From the NCBI RefSeq assembly GCF_023343835.1, contig NC_064439.1:31904008-31968007 (forward strand): 64,000 bases of DNA, written 5' to 3'. The notes beneath the pieces were generated by a model. That model saw only the letters and a list, made by a program, of their open reading frames with translations. It did not search any database and was not told where the DNA came from. The stretch comes from Lagopus muta. Its lineage: Eukaryota > Chordata > Aves > Galliformes > Phasianidae. Each line of letters opens with the position of its first letter. The first letter of the stretch is position 1. Both the position numbers and the translations under genes were made by a program. Positions 51,001 through 64,000 of this stretch are shown here, piece by piece.

Positions 51001-51514
51001 AGTAATCCCGAAGAAGGAACAATAAACACAAAACTTAAGTACATTAAATCTTTTTTATAATTTGGCCAAACTGACATCTTCTACCAGCATTAGTAGTGAG
51101 GGCTAGAAACCACTTGGGGTCAAAGGAAAAACAGCTAACACCCTGTCCTGTGTAAGGGCAGCACACTGCCTCACTTGAGCAGTTCAGGGCACAGTGCTCC
51201 CCAGCCTCAGGAGCAAGGAGTCTCCACAGTGCTCTCATCATATACACACCTGCATATGCCTGTACGCTTCAGCCAAATTCTTAGTGGGCATTAGCCTAGG
51301 CAGCTTGATATATTAGAGATCATCCACAGGTACAAGACCCTAGGCTTATTTGCTTTGGTGTGTATAGAAGCATGGACTTTCCTTTCTGGCACCTTTTAGA
51401 TTCCACATCCACCCACTCTGTAGCCCCTAAATTCAAGTTGCAAAACTCTAGTTCTGGTAATCCCATGGTATTGCCACAGATCTGGCCTTTGCTTATCTCC
51501 TCATGGATGTGACA

Positions 51515-51797
51515 GAATCATAGACTATCCCAAGTTGGAAGGTACCCACAAGAATCACGGAGTCCAACTCCTGGCTCCACACAGCACCACCCAAAATTCA
51601 AACCATATTTCTCAGAGCACTGCCCAAATGCTTTTTGAACTCCAGCAGATCAGTGCCACAACCACCACCCTGGGCAGCCAGTTCCACATCCACCACTCCC
51701 TAGCAAAGAATCTTTTCCTAATGCCCAAACTGACCCTCCCCTGACCCAGCTCCATGACATTCCCAGGGTCCAGCTGCTTTCACCAGAGAGAAAATTA
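51515..51797 (-). mobile_element. CR1 LINE 3' fragment
   Basis: About 280 bp of CR1 on the minus strand, seen as GAATCATAGACTATCCCAAG, ATCACGGAGTCCAACTCCTG, CACCCTGGGCAGCCAGTTCC, AATCTTTTCCTAATGCCCAA and CACCAGAGAGAAAATTA. A different subfamily from the 16224 copy. It lies in sense orientation with SKAP2, inside its intron. Confidence 0.94.
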
Positions 51798-52802
51798 CTG
51801 GATGATTTACACACAACTTGTTGCCATTTTACCCTGCATCCCCAGTAACCTGCTTCACCCCTCGTGCACTCCATAAACAAATGCAATAGCTTGCAAAAGG
51901 CTGCTGAAGGTGATACCAGCCACATTGTGAGACCTTAGCTGCAGCAAGTACGGGGAAAAACAGACACCTTATTAAAGCTTTGTCTGATTACAACGAGGCA
52001 TTTAGTTCAGGGATGAAAATGCCTCCAGGAGGGTGACATAAGTGGGAAAAAAGTTGATGGCTATTTAGAGAAGAGACTATAAATCCAATAATTTCTTATT
52101 TCTCATTCTTATTTCTTTATGAGAGAAGAGAGACAATTCTTATTCCAATCCTACTTCTATGGGTCAGCTAGTTACTACGCACCGGCTCGTAGAGAGTAGC
52201 CCCAAACTGGACTGAAAGCTGATTTCAGTAACGTAACAGCAAAGACAGTGACACAAATGGGCCACAGACAAAGGCTAAGCACAGGGATTGTAGAGGTGAC
52301 ATCAAAGTACGAGCAGAAGCAGAATTTGCACCTGAGGAAATGGTCACCACTGGACTCAGAAATACAAAAGGATACAGCCAATACAGAACTGTACTGAAAC
52401 AGAATACAGAAAGATATTGTTTTTAATATATTGATTATGTCATGAATAACATAAAAACATATTTTAAATAAAAATATGATGAGTACCAAGATGCTTTGTT
52501 TTCAATAAAGAACAAAACCAATGCCAATCCCCAGGCCCAATTCCTTCCATCCCATGATCCAAGACTGATCCCAGCATGGAGGCAAAAAGTTTCATTCAAA
52601 TATACTAACAGCTAACTTGGACAGTGCTTCAATTGACTCTTTGTGCAAGTTATAATCTGTTCTTTGAAAATAGCTACTATCTAAATTCCAGAATTAGCAA
52701 GTTTGAGTATATGCACTGCTCTTTTTGTCCTATCAGCAGACAATGCACTGACCCCCCCAGTAGCCTTAAATAAATGTCACTGACTGTACAAAGTGAAGGC
52801 TG

Positions 52803-52860
52803 AATCATGAAATAGTTTGGGATAGAATGGACCTTTGTAAAGTGTTTAATCTAACATTCT
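52803..52860 (-). mobile_element. Decayed CR1 3' end
   Basis: AATCATGAAATAGTTTGGGA and AGAATGGACCTTTGTAAAGT resemble the minus-strand CR1 3' end (AATCATAGAATGGTTTGGG, GGGACCTTAAAGATCA). Divergence is high and the boundaries are uncertain. Confidence 0.55.
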
Positions 52861-53898
52861 GCTCCAGGTCTGAAATTTAGATCAAGCCTCTAAGAAACGT
52901 TCGGCTTCTTTTGGTACTCCACTCTGATAACCTAAGCCATTCAGCAGTTAAATGTCTTATGTATTATACAGCATAAACTAATGACTTCATAGAACAGGAT
53001 TAGCTCATGACTCCATTTTATCAAGGTCTTGCTAAGATTCCAGATGTAAGGTTTCCTAAACTTCTTGAGAAATCCTGCATTTTTTTTTTTCAACTGCAAT
53101 TTTTGTGTCTTGAAAAGGTGTTCTTTTACATCACCTTCTCTCCCAATTGTGTAAGCAATCTGAAAACTGCTAACTCAGCTAAAGGTGAAGCGCTGCCCCC
53201 TTTTGAGAAGACTTTGGAAGGCTAACTCACGGTCCTTAAAAGATTAGCAGACTTTGCAATAAATAAGCTCAGGATCAATGCTAGTTTAAAAAAAAAAAAA
53301 CCAAAAAACTAACATCAACCAAACAACATCACCAACACCAACCTGGAATGTCACTTCTAGATTTTCTGCAAAAAATTCTCTTACTGGGACACCATCCAAT
53401 GAACCTAAGCATATTTCATAGGTTGGTGTAATCAAAACCAAAAAGCTGGTACATTTTCTTCCTAACAAAAGCATTTTGGAGGCATAACATTTGCCAAATT
53501 AAAGAGTGAAATAAACAAAACAAAATAAAAAAACAATACAACTCGGGACAAACACAAAGCAACTTCAGGCTGCAATTCCCTAGTCTTCTGTACGTTCTTT
53601 GGATCAACTATTGCTACAAAGAATAATCAGTGTAGCAGTGAAGAGAGAGAAGAAATTTAGAGAATCTAGGAAAGAACAGTGAAGTCTCTAAACACATTGG
53701 TGAAAATGGCACTGCATTCTCCTATTTTATCATATACACGCTCATCAGTCCAAAACATAATATGGCACCAAATTATAAAAACGTTTCTATAAAAGCAGGA
53801 AGATGTTATGACTAATCACTACTTTATTGGCAAGAAAAAAAGAAAAAAAAAGGAGAAGGTTTTTCTAGCAGAAAGTATTTACTGTAAAGTTTTAGGGC

Positions 53899-53916
53899 AA
53901 AAAAAAAAAAAAAAAA
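53899..53916 (+). repeat. Poly(A) run, 18 nt
   Basis: Homopolymer in an A-rich stretch (53820-53990) that also generates a Lys-rich spurious frame. Confidence 0.95.
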
Positions 53917-56576
53917 TGAAGATTAAGAGATCAAAAAACACATTTTGTTCCTTTGAAGAAAAACAGTTGTTCTCACACAAGAGGAAAAAAAAAAATCAAG
54001 CATTATTGGCAAGGTCATCCATGGTTGCTGCACAGTGCAGTGTTAAATGTTACTTTTGTCTTAACACAAGCAGTTGGATCTCCTTACTCTAGTATATGCC
54101 CTTTCACAAAGTTTTCATGAAACATGGGACCATGCCTTGCTTTGTTTATCTCCCCTACTTGTTGAGACCTGAATATGTCAGCACTTTGTCTTTCTCTGTC
54201 CCAGTCCTACTCCTTTCCTGCCTGTGCCCCATTCTGCAGCCACAACCAATTTGCATGAAGACTATGTCCCTCTGCAGAGCTCATACATTTGTTGTTCCAC
54301 TGCCAAACACAAAGGTTGTTGGTTAGTAAGAGCTGTTGTTTCCAAGAGTTCACAAGGCCCTTCAGGCTTTAAGAGCCAAATATCACTACGGCAGGAAAAG
54401 CATGCTCAGTCACCTGAATGACAGAACGGAATACACTCATTAGGACAGCTGAAAAATCCACAGAGGTACAGGCAATTCCTGGTTTTAATTATGAATATAT
54501 TAAGATTTCATGAGCTCAGCTTCCTGCCTGGAATGCCTGTTTGGAGCTCACTTTGCATATGAGCAACATTCACAGTCATATTCTGAGTGACAGCAGAATC
54601 AACCCAGTCATTCTGTCCCTAGCAATACTCTTCCAAACAACAAATAATTCAAAATCTCAACTGGGAAAAAACCAACACATTTACATTCTCTACATTCTGT
54701 TTGTCTTCTTAGATATAGATGAGGAAGAAATAGCCATTAGTACATTTAGGGTTAAAGATAGAGAAAAAAAATTAGCTAGGCTGACAGGATTAGGAGGAAT
54801 AGAAATATGTAAAGCCTCAGCTAGACCAACAGTAACCACAGGAGAAGAGCAGGTGGAAGAAGGCAGAAAAAGCAGGAGTATGTAGCAGACCATCTAGAAT
54901 TCCTAATTCTAGAATACTAAAATTTATTTGATAAAATGATTGAATTATTATTAATAAAATTCAATACAAATATGCCAAAGTGCAATGTGCACTGCATAGA
55001 AATAAGGGATGAGTTTTGCGCTGACCTTTTTATTTTCTCATGAAGAAAGACCTGATAATAGTTATTCTTCTCAAGAGGAAAGATAAAGGTCATGGCAAGC
55101 AAGTTCAATTGTGGGTATATATACAATAATTATAATGAAGAAAGAAGAAATTACAGAGAGCCACTTCCAGAAAGTCATTAATATTTTCTTCACTAATAAG
55201 CACTAATAAGCATTTTAAATTAATTATTTCAGGAATTAATTTTCAGAAATCGAGTCTCTTAGACTTCAAAAAAACAGAAAAAAAAAAAATTGATGGATCA
55301 TCAAACAAGATTTCATAAGCAACTTCAGAATCCAGCTCTTCTTAAAGTCCTTAAGTTAGAGTAGGCACTTTTAAAATGTGTCCTATGCTTCTTGACTGAG
55401 AGCCTAGATAACTTCCATGCCCAAGCAGAAGGATCTCTGAAGGTAAGGTTTTATGACAGTGTCTAACAGAAGTGCAATTCTGGCTCCACTTCTAAAAATG
55501 TTCCAAAAGCCTCAAACTTGGCCTGTAAAATCCAGGCAAGAGGTGTCTTATCTAAATCCATACTTAAACATTTAAAGAAGGAATAAAATATTTTAGGATA
55601 CTTCTCTTAATAAGCCTCAACTTCTGATGTTTCTACACTCTCTTCACATTATTTAGCTAATTAACAAAAAAATGCTCCCTCACCTGCCCTCCTCTCTAAT
55701 TGCAAACAGTTGCAATTATTGGACAAAATAATGTTGTTGAAACTGATTCCACAGTTGTGTTGTAGGTTTGCAGGAATTTGCACCAGAAACTGCTTTCTTA
55801 AATACGTGTGCATGCACATAACTCTGTTCTTATATATAAGCATTGTAAAGATTTATGTGAATTCACTGTAACTAAATTGGTTTGTTCTCTTAACCCATAA
55901 TAGCTCTTCGTTATGTAAATAGTTTAAGCATTCAACATGACATTTTATAAACTTTTATTAATAAAGGTTTTGCTAAAATAAACGTAGTAGCTATTAAAAT
56001 GTTCGCAGAAAACATAAACAGTTCCCTATATAAATACGTCTACCAATTGAGTATTTAATTAACTAATCCATACATTATAACTTTGTAGTATAGTGTTATT
56101 TGACAACCACGTACAGGAGTTACAGTTCTCAGGCCTGAATTTATCTGCTACAGAGAAAGAAGTCTTTAGATGTCAAGTAAAGTTTCCCATACTCATTGAT
56201 CAGCAGCAAGATTTAAATTTAAAAGTCATTTCTGAAAATTACATACCCCTAATTGTGACAAATGTGACTTGACATAATATTTACATACACAGAATCATAA
56301 AGAAAGCATCTTATTTAAACCACATTATATCCTTTAATAATCTGCAGGGTTAAAGTATTCAAATTTATAGCCTGATTCCAGAAATGACTTTACTCCAAAA
56401 GGCACAGAAGACAAGGCATTTCAGCCTCGTTTGCTTTAGTGAGAGGAAACACAATACAGTTGTTGGCATGTTTCCACAAGAAAAGTCTGGCTCCCAGATG
56501 CTTCTCTAGTGACTCCTTTAAAATGTTCTACCAAGACATTTTTGTATTCTTTGTGTTGATCATTAAATGCACATTG

Positions 56577-56594
56577 AAAAAAAAAAAAAAAAAA
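56577..56594 (+). repeat. Poly(A) run, 18 nt
   Basis: Simple homopolymer in the SKAP2 intron. Confidence 0.95.
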
Positions 56595-58290
56595 CCAACC
56601 AGCCTTCACCCTTTGGACATGTTCATGAGAAGTAACAAACCCCCACCACTGCCTCTTTTCACTGTTTGTGGCACATGCCACTAAATTCAGTTATGGTGAC
56701 TATGTTAAATTTGTTCTCCAGCTTAAACAATGAAATACAGTAATGGTGAAGCGTGCTTGCTATGATTCACTAGTAAAGAAAAATCAGAATAAATCAGAAA
56801 TGAGATGAAAACTATAGCTGCTACACAGACTGTTTACACATACAGTATTTGGGGGTAACAAGTCCATATTCATTTCTATACATGTTAATAAATGCAGTCT
56901 CATTCCCCTCCTCTCATCCACTAGGACCAGAGTGGGATCAGCAGCTTTGGATGTCTGATGTCACCAGCCCTACATGAGCCCTACTCTGAGAGACGAGGGA
57001 GGATGGCAGGGATCTGAAAACAGTTCATAAACAGGAGATGAAAACTGCGTCCAAGCAGCTTGCCACTTTACTGTGGGATCGGCATGCAGCTGGTTCTTAG
57101 AAAAACCAGGGCCTCTAGAGTGCCAGATTAGCTGAATTTTCTTGCAGCCAGCACTTGGATTCTGCAGGCCTCATGCCAATGACACGGCACAGTCCCAAGC
57201 TGTAGTGTAATGTCCCAAGTAGTGTACAAGCAGCCATTTGCTAAGCCTGAGCTAGGTGATTTAATCCAGAAACTGGTCTTAATGATCCTCATGGAAATGA
57301 TAAAATCATATCCATCTTGAAATGTTGTTTACTGAATTATCTGAAACCACTGCTCAATATTTAGTAATAGAAACTTTACTCCTTCAGAAATAAATTTGAG
57401 ACAAGGTATGAAAATACATTCAATTAATACATTTTGTCATAATTGAAAGGTAAATACTCTTGCTTTGCCCTGGAGACAATAGCTTTGTCTTGACAGTAAG
57501 ATTCCGTCCTTTTATTTCCCAGATTTACTTATGGTTGCATTCAGTTTTCAAGGACAGAATAATTGTTGCAGCCTGGCCACAAACCATAGGGAGAAGCACT
57601 CGATCTTTTTCCTTAAAGAAATCAAAAGTTCTCAAGCTCTTAAACTAGTTTTCATTAGATCATAAAGACTTTTTAGATGTAGGAGATTAAGATTTCCTAG
57701 GAAAAAGTAGACTGCGGGGCAAAAAAAAAAAGAAAAGAAACAGTACTGAAACAAAACATCCCCTGTGCCAACTGTGTTCCAGACTTATTTTCTTCCTATT
57801 TTGCTCTCCAGTCCAAATTTCACTGACTTACAACGAACTCTCCCCAACCTCTTCTGGCTTATTAAAACAACATCCTTTCCTTCAGTGCTGAAGCTCACCT
57901 GTACATCTGCACCTTGCCACCTCTGATGCTCCCCCCTCCCTACACTAGGGCATAGAAGACTGTTGCTCTTTCCCTCCCCACCTAGTTGACACTGCTGACT
58001 GTGTTCCTTTCCCAGAAGCAGCCAACCTGCTCCTTTCAAAGACAAGGTACCAGAGAGTAGCAGCCAAGAAATGCAGACAAACAGCCCTTTCTTATGTTGT
58101 TTTCCTCATCCATATGCAAGCTAAACATGACATCCATTACAAATGTAATACACTGGAACAAATAAGCAAAACAGGCATACTTGCACTACAGATAACAACA
58201 TTCATGAAGCTCTAGTTAATTAGCAGTATTTTCTTTGCCTAATTTCTCCATCTTGAGGAGAGTGGGTAGCAGATAAGTATACTGAGACAA

Positions 58291-58316
58291 ATATATATAC
58301 ATATATGTATATATAT
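58291..58316. repeat. 26-bp perfect AT palindrome
   Basis: Alternating AT sequence with one C (58300) and one G (58307) placed symmetrically, giving a perfect self-complementary 26-mer that could extrude as a cruciform. Confidence 0.95.
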
Positions 58317-61300
58317 GGAGGGATTTATGCTTTCCAAAGGCTTAAGAATTCAAATCAGAGAGTTGTATGTACAGTAACAGAATGATTAAGTCAGCCTTTA
58401 AAGCCCACCTTGCTGGGTCTTATTTTAGAACCGAGTTGTATAAATTATGGTTCTTTAATAGCTACCTTGTGGAAGCCAGAAAAGTTGAGAAGCACTAGCC
58501 TGAGGCACCGTATAACCTCTGGTTGCTCTTGTTTCTCAAAAGACTCTGCCTAATGGTTTTAATAGCCTGATACGCAGTCATTCATCACAAATTCAAAAAC
58601 TAAAGGTTCCTTGATCTATCTATATAGCATTCATCACAGTTATATTCAAGCAGTCGAGCAAACCCAAATTTTCTGTTTTCATAAATATACATAACACAAC
58701 TGACATTTTACTTTGAACTTGCTAAACTACAGCAATTCCTCAAATTTATGGTTAATAAACTATCTCACATACCAAGGCATTTCTTCTGAAGGCTTTGTAT
58801 TAGAATTATTTCACTGCTGCTTAATTAGATAAAACCAGTGCTACCAAAGAAAGAACTTCAGGTCCATAACCCATTGAAGACATGCATGCATAAACAAAGC
58901 TTTGCTCACATTTAACATGAACTCAACTGTCAGAAACACAGTCCTCATCAAAAAAAGCTATGATACAAGTAAAATTACTTTGTGTGATTTTCTCTCCCCA
59001 GGATGACAAGCTATTCTGGGACAGAATTCTGCCTTTCAATAACAAACAACTTCTGTCACATACTGTTCACATCAGATTGGTTTTGCAGATCAATAGTGTC
59101 AAAAGTTATTTAGCACTGCCACACAGAAAACAATGTAAAAATGATTGATTGGTACTTGCAATAAAATAATCTTATTTCAATAAGTAAATTCCTTTCATTG
59201 AGATGTGTACTAATTAGTTTTTGAAAAGCTTCTTTAAATATAGAATTTCATGATTAAAAATACTTCCTTTTCAGATATTATTAAGTTATGCCTTCTAATT
59301 TTAAGCAAACAAGCTTCAAAATGCCAACAGACAATGAATATTTAACAATCCATTTCTAGATGTTTTTTGTGCTTTTTATTTTATTATTCTTATTGTTTGG
59401 TTTTTCTGTTTGCTTTTGTTTTGTTTTTTAATTCTGAAATACTGAAATAAAATTTAGCCTTTGAGAACCTGAGACTTTGATAAACACAGCCTTTCTAACA
59501 TGAATTCTTATGCAACTTACTGTTATAATGGATCACAACTCAGGAAGGATACTACTGTTTGTGCTTCTTGTGAACTTCGAAGCCTGTGAAGTCTTGTATG
59601 CATTTCAACAAGAGGAAAATACCTGAACTTAATTGTACACATCTTCCATTTATTGTAGATACCACAATTAACTGCTTTGAATTTCACAGCTGGCCACCAT
59701 TCCTTCTACAACTCCAACAATGGAATATAGAAAACTCAATCTGAAATTCTGAAAACATAGGCTTAGAATAAGTGATGTATTTTGGTTAGAAGGGAAAAGA
59801 AGAACAATTTTTTCTGCCCCAGAAGTATGTTACTAAACAAAGAACACTCTTTTCTAAGAGTACTTTTCAGCAGAAAATCCTCCCTCCCCAAGTCCAGCAA
59901 GGGCCTCTTGCACACAAATCAGCCTAAATTCGAATACTCAATTATTATTCCATTTTTACCAGCTTCCTCACTTGGATGTTTGTGAATGTTTATGATATAT
60001 TTGAATTGCACCAGTCACAGCAGAGTTCCTGACAGCTACAGGACATCTGTTATCCCAGATCAACAACATATATTCACTTTTCAAGAAACACACAATAGTC
60101 TGTGAACCTTAGTTTTTCTCTCAAAGACTTGCCACTTCCCACTCAAGGGACATCTTATTATTTTAGGTACACCAGATTGTCACACCACCTCTTCCATCAC
60201 TGACACATAACATCAATAGAAACAAAGGTTTCCTCTTTACATGTTGGATTACATTAATTGAAGATAAAGCGCAAGCTCTCGTGGCAAACGAAAGCTTAGA
60301 TTCAGATACCAGGTTCCTAACCATCTTCTGGATGTGATGTCTTCAAATACAAGAAGTTGTCTGCATTCATAACTTATGTTTCACGATCACTGGGTATCAG
60401 TGGAAAGACACTTGCTGTATATTAATTCCACAAGAGTACTGCCTCAAAACTCAGGGCAACAGAGAATTCAGACACAGCTCCAGTCCATCACAGTAGTTTA
60501 AATTCAGCAATATGCAGCTGCAAGAAAATGTTTTCCAGGGATTTCCATATTTGGCATATAATCAAAGGTGCTTAGAAGACCCAAAATCCCAGTGATAATA
60601 ACAAACAAACCAAAGGAAAAAAAAACCACATAGGCAGAAAAAAAAAATCATTACTATACCCTAGCACCAATATGCAGTTTACATCTTTTTTTTTTTTAAC
60701 TGATCTTACATTATTTGAATATCTTCTGATTTACAGTGAAGTAAGCCCTCTTATTCTGATATTGCATCTATTAGTAAGATATTATGGGCAAACATACACA
60801 GTATTTAAAAATAATGCAACGATTAAACAAGTGAAAAATATTAATTTCTTAACAATGAGATCCAATTTTTGAAAAAAAATGGTTCTGAAGAATGATCATT
60901 CCTCTTTTTTCATTCCACTTTAAAAGGAGAAAAAAAAAAAAGAAAAACAAAAACAAAAAACCACCTCATATGTTTTAATGGAAATAATTCAAAACACTTT
61001 CGGTAATTACTTTCAACACTCATCTTTAGATGAGTGTCCTCGAAAATTCTGATCTACTTTTCAGCTTCAAATATCCCAGACTTTACTTAGATTTAGAAAT
61101 CATGTCATTTTCTAATAAAATACAGTTAGAATTCTTTTTGTGGGGAAACAGAAAATATATGTATATTTAAATAGCACAACAGTATTATATATTACTTTTG
61201 TGGAAAACGAGTAAGGAATTCCATAAATATTTGATAAATAACTGATGCTGGGAGGAATTTGGACAATATACCAGGATATATAATATACTAAACAGCAATC

Positions 61301-62017
61301 TTCACAAATAAGATGTTAGATTCCATAGTCATCTTTTTCCCTGCTGACTCAGACCTACTGCTCTGATTCACACTGATCCATTAACAGTTTCTTTGTTTTA
61401 GCTTACTGGTTTTGGGAACTGGTCATACAGCTATGATCCACAACAGGGACTGCCAGGCACCAAACAGACCCTGGCAGTGATGTATTGAAAACTCTGAAGC
61501 AAGCACAGATCTACTGAAAAGGTACATTCACACATCATTGTGAAATCCTCTATGCAAGCACCAGAAAGTCGATACATCTAACACTACATTTTGAGGATGG
61601 AAATATCTGCTATAATCTTGTGTTTGTGAGTGACAGGTCAAGCTTACACTCAAGCCTCACTAAACAATCACGACTTCTTTCTTCCCTAGAGGTAAACCAG
61701 GGATCACATTCTTGCCTTCTCCCCCCTTCAAGCTGTGAAAAGGTTACATCATATATACAATTTCCTTCTTCAAAGCTCAAATGACCGAGTAACAAGAGAA
61801 GATGATAAAGACATTAAGTTATGCTATTTAGCTGCAGAGATTAACTGTTAAAAATTACAACAACAAAGCTGCCTTGAGAGACAATCATGAGTCAGAGACA
61901 AGCTGATCATTCTCCATCATTCTCATAAGCAGTGTTAGAAATATGTTCTGAAACAACATGAATATAATTTTAAAGCTATTACTTTAAGATACTTCGTTTA
62001 AAATAAGCAACCACATT

Positions 62018-62035
62018 AAAAAAAAAAAAAAAAAA
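62018..62035 (+). repeat. Poly(A) run, 18 nt
   Basis: Simple homopolymer in the SKAP2 intron. Confidence 0.95.
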
Positions 62036-64000
62036 GGTTTCTTTGCATAGCACGCTTTCCATTGCATAAAACTTAAGACATTTCTTACCTTTCCCCCAGC
62101 TTTGCCTTGGTTACAGAGCTTCCCTAGCTAAGTTTCCAACTGCACTGCAAAACAGAATTACTGTCCAGATACTGTGGCTTGATCAAACTGTTTGGCAGAG
62201 GAATGATTATGAGAGTTAAAAGAAAAAAGGCAAGCTTTTCAGTCCCATGATCCTTGTCCCAGTCAAACACTGAATCAATCCCAAAATTTAATCTACAGCC
62301 AAGTAGGGACTGACGCAAGTTGTGTTGGCTGGATTAGTTCCCCACAGCAATTCCCATGGCTAGACAGCACTGAATTTCACTGTCCTCTTACCCAAATATT
62401 CTTTATCTTTTGGACAGGTTAAAATTAAATGACACAAAGCCAGAATTTTCAGATTTGTACTACACCACATCACTTCCAACCTTACCAAGAAGCACCAAAG
62501 AGATCATCAAACCCTATCTTTAGAATCATTTTGGTGGAAGCTATACTGTATGCACTGGAAACCTCTACTATCCTGCAAGTTTGCAAGCAGAATGAGAACT
62601 GAGAAAAATAACACAAGACTGAAAATTAATATAAGGATGAGAGCTTATATTAAGACTGCTGTCCTCCTATTATGCAAGACTGTTATAGAAAGAACACAAC
62701 TGATTTTTCAGAAAGGATCACGGTGGAAGGCAGTGGTTAGTCCTGCAATTTCATGCACGTAGTCTACACAGATGTAAGACCAAAGAATGAAGGAGAGAGG
62801 GGCCTTAAAAATTAAGTCACTAAGATCAGGTTATTAAAAAAAAGTTTGGTCTTCAGGAGTGATAAGAAAAGACAAAATCTTGAAAAATGACAACTAACTT
62901 CTGAGAAGAGCAACTCTGTACTTTTTTCTTAAACACCACTAAAGACTGTGCATTCAGATATAACTACGCACATATATATAACATGGTTTAACACTAGAGT
63001 TTGAGAAGTCATTCTGTGTTACAGACAAAGAATCAGTTCTGTGGACCGCAATAAATAATTGCCATGTCAAAGCCACGTACAGTGTACTAAAGAAGAAAAT
63101 AAATAGCTAATTAAGAGCTATTTTATTAATAGCTAATTTTAAGAGCCCAAAATACTGACAATATTTTTATTTCTGTTCAACTATATTTTCCATATGCACT
63201 TTTATTTAAAATTAAAGTGGTTTAGTTTGTTGGAAAAAGCATAAAGCTTTTCTTTATCCCCCTAAAGAATCTCACAAGGAAGATTTAAAAGTTGGAAAAG
63301 CTTTAGCAGTTCTGATGTTTTAAGCTCCACATAAATAAACACAGTAAAACACACTGACTGAGAATCAGGCAAATGATGCTTCTAGTAAATATGAATTTGT
63401 ATGTGCTATTAAAGAAGAAAGTGATTTAAAAGATAAAGACTAATTTTTCCACCTCTCTTTGTACCATCTGCAACTACCAGCCCATTTCTTCTGCTAGTAA
63501 GCAGTACAAATTGAATTCCATTGAAATCTAAGCTTTTAATAGGTAATAGACTATTACTATTACTGGATTGAAACTAGTGAGCTCTTGTCTGGAAAATTCA
63601 TTTTTCTACACTGTCTACTGCTACATGAGAGATGGGGGGGAAAAAAGCAATGTGGTAGTAGTGAGTACTGCACCAGCCCATTCTGATTACTGCTACGCTT
63701 CAAAATACTCAGTTTTTCAAAATAGTGGGAAAATATGCATATCCTCTCTTTAATCCAAACACTCCTTATTGTAATACTAAGCCCAATATTACAAAATTGA
63801 CTGCATTATGAACTGGTTCAATTTGCTTTGAAATGTTGATATAAAAAAAACCACTAGACTATGCAACTGACTCCTTGAGAAATGGCAAATTACAGCCAGA
63901 TAAATAATGACAAGGTACAACGAGCTGCGTACCTGAAGTACAAGACTTTAAAGTTTTGCTGCGTGGAAAGTTAGTGGACCTAATATCAAGATGCTTTGAG

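Larger units (their letters stand above)
30100..64000 (-). other. SKAP2: SKAP2 gene, 3' portion (gene extends beyond window)
   Basis: SKAP2 is a cytoplasmic adaptor of Src-family kinase and integrin signalling in haematopoietic and other cells. Known members carry an N-terminal dimerisation region, a PH domain and a C-terminal SH3 domain. Only the part after the PH domain is seen here, read right to left as exons 47520-47588, 41619-41731 and 32486-32578. The exon phases fit (phase 1, phase 1, phase 0), all junctions are GT-AG, and the joined frame ends in the SKAP2-specific tail IMEMYDI plus stop. The paralogue SKAP1 ends differently, so SKAP1 is unlikely. No PH-domain or acidic-linker exon was found between 47589 and 64000, so the intron on that side exceeds 16.4 kb. 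The lower limit given is a candidate poly(A) signal and is uncertain; identity of the gene is firm. Confidence 0.9.
47589..64000 (-). other. SKAP2: SKAP2 upstream intron, partial (more than 16.4 kb)
   Basis: Everything from the linker exon to the window edge is intron: no sequence resembling the acidic linker or PH-domain exons of SKAP2 was found on the minus strand. It holds an AC microsatellite (48024), a CR1 fragment (51515-51797), a decayed CR1 tail (52803-52860), three 18-nt A runs (53899, 56577, 62018) and a 26-bp AT palindrome (58291). The rest is AT-rich sequence with nothing I recognise. Confidence 0.8.

Noticed and set aside
47589..64000. Further SKAP2 exons (acidic linker, PH domain) expected upstream
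   Set aside because: I scanned the minus strand for acidic runs and PH-like motifs next to splice sites and found none. They most likely lie beyond the window.
1..64000. CRISPR array, operon, phage, tRNA or rRNA genes
   Set aside because: Nothing resembling them. CR1 repeats, GT-AG introns and SKAP2 show this is bird nuclear DNA.

Overview
The window is vertebrate nuclear DNA, almost certainly from a bird and probably a galliform. It is AT-rich and has no dense coding. Its recognisable interspersed repeats are all CR1 (chicken repeat 1) LINE fragments, several ending in the CR1 hallmark ATTCTRTG octamer tail. There are no bacterial operons, CRISPR arrays, tRNAs or rRNAs that I can see. Nearly all long open reading frames are chance or repeat-derived.

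One protein-coding gene is recognised: the 3' part of SKAP2 (Src kinase-associated phosphoprotein 2), on the minus strand. Three coding exons with proper splice sites and matching phases are present: an acidic/proline linker exon (47520-47588), the first part of the SH3 domain (41619-41731) and the rest of the SH3 domain with the stop codon (32486-32578). Together they encode the last 91 residues. A consensus splice donor lies 9 nt past the stop, and a strong acceptor lies about 400 nt further on. The 3' UTR is therefore probably split, with a final non-coding exon starting at 32074. The remaining SKAP2 exons lie beyond 64000, so 47589-64000 is all intron.

Layout. 1-30 kb is the region downstream of SKAP2. 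In other amniotes this is the SNX10-SKAP2 gap at the edge of the HOXA neighbourhood. It holds six CR1 pieces (1-27, 7381-7769, 9611-9819, 13701-14055, 16224-16445, 29552-29779), a 235-bp polypurine microsatellite (21644-21878) and, at 19-21 kb, CpG-rich and TAAT-rich blocks that look regulatory. A compact CpG island (30391-30690) lies just below the SKAP2 3' end and carries CTCF-like motifs. 32-64 kb is SKAP2 exons and introns, with CR1 pieces only at 51.5 and 52.8 kb.

I found no undescribed biological system. The observations most worth checking are the split SKAP2 3' UTR, the CpG island with facing CTCF-like motifs at the gene's 3' end, an everted AGGTCA repeat in the last coding intron, and a long imperfect hairpin at 29.2 kb.
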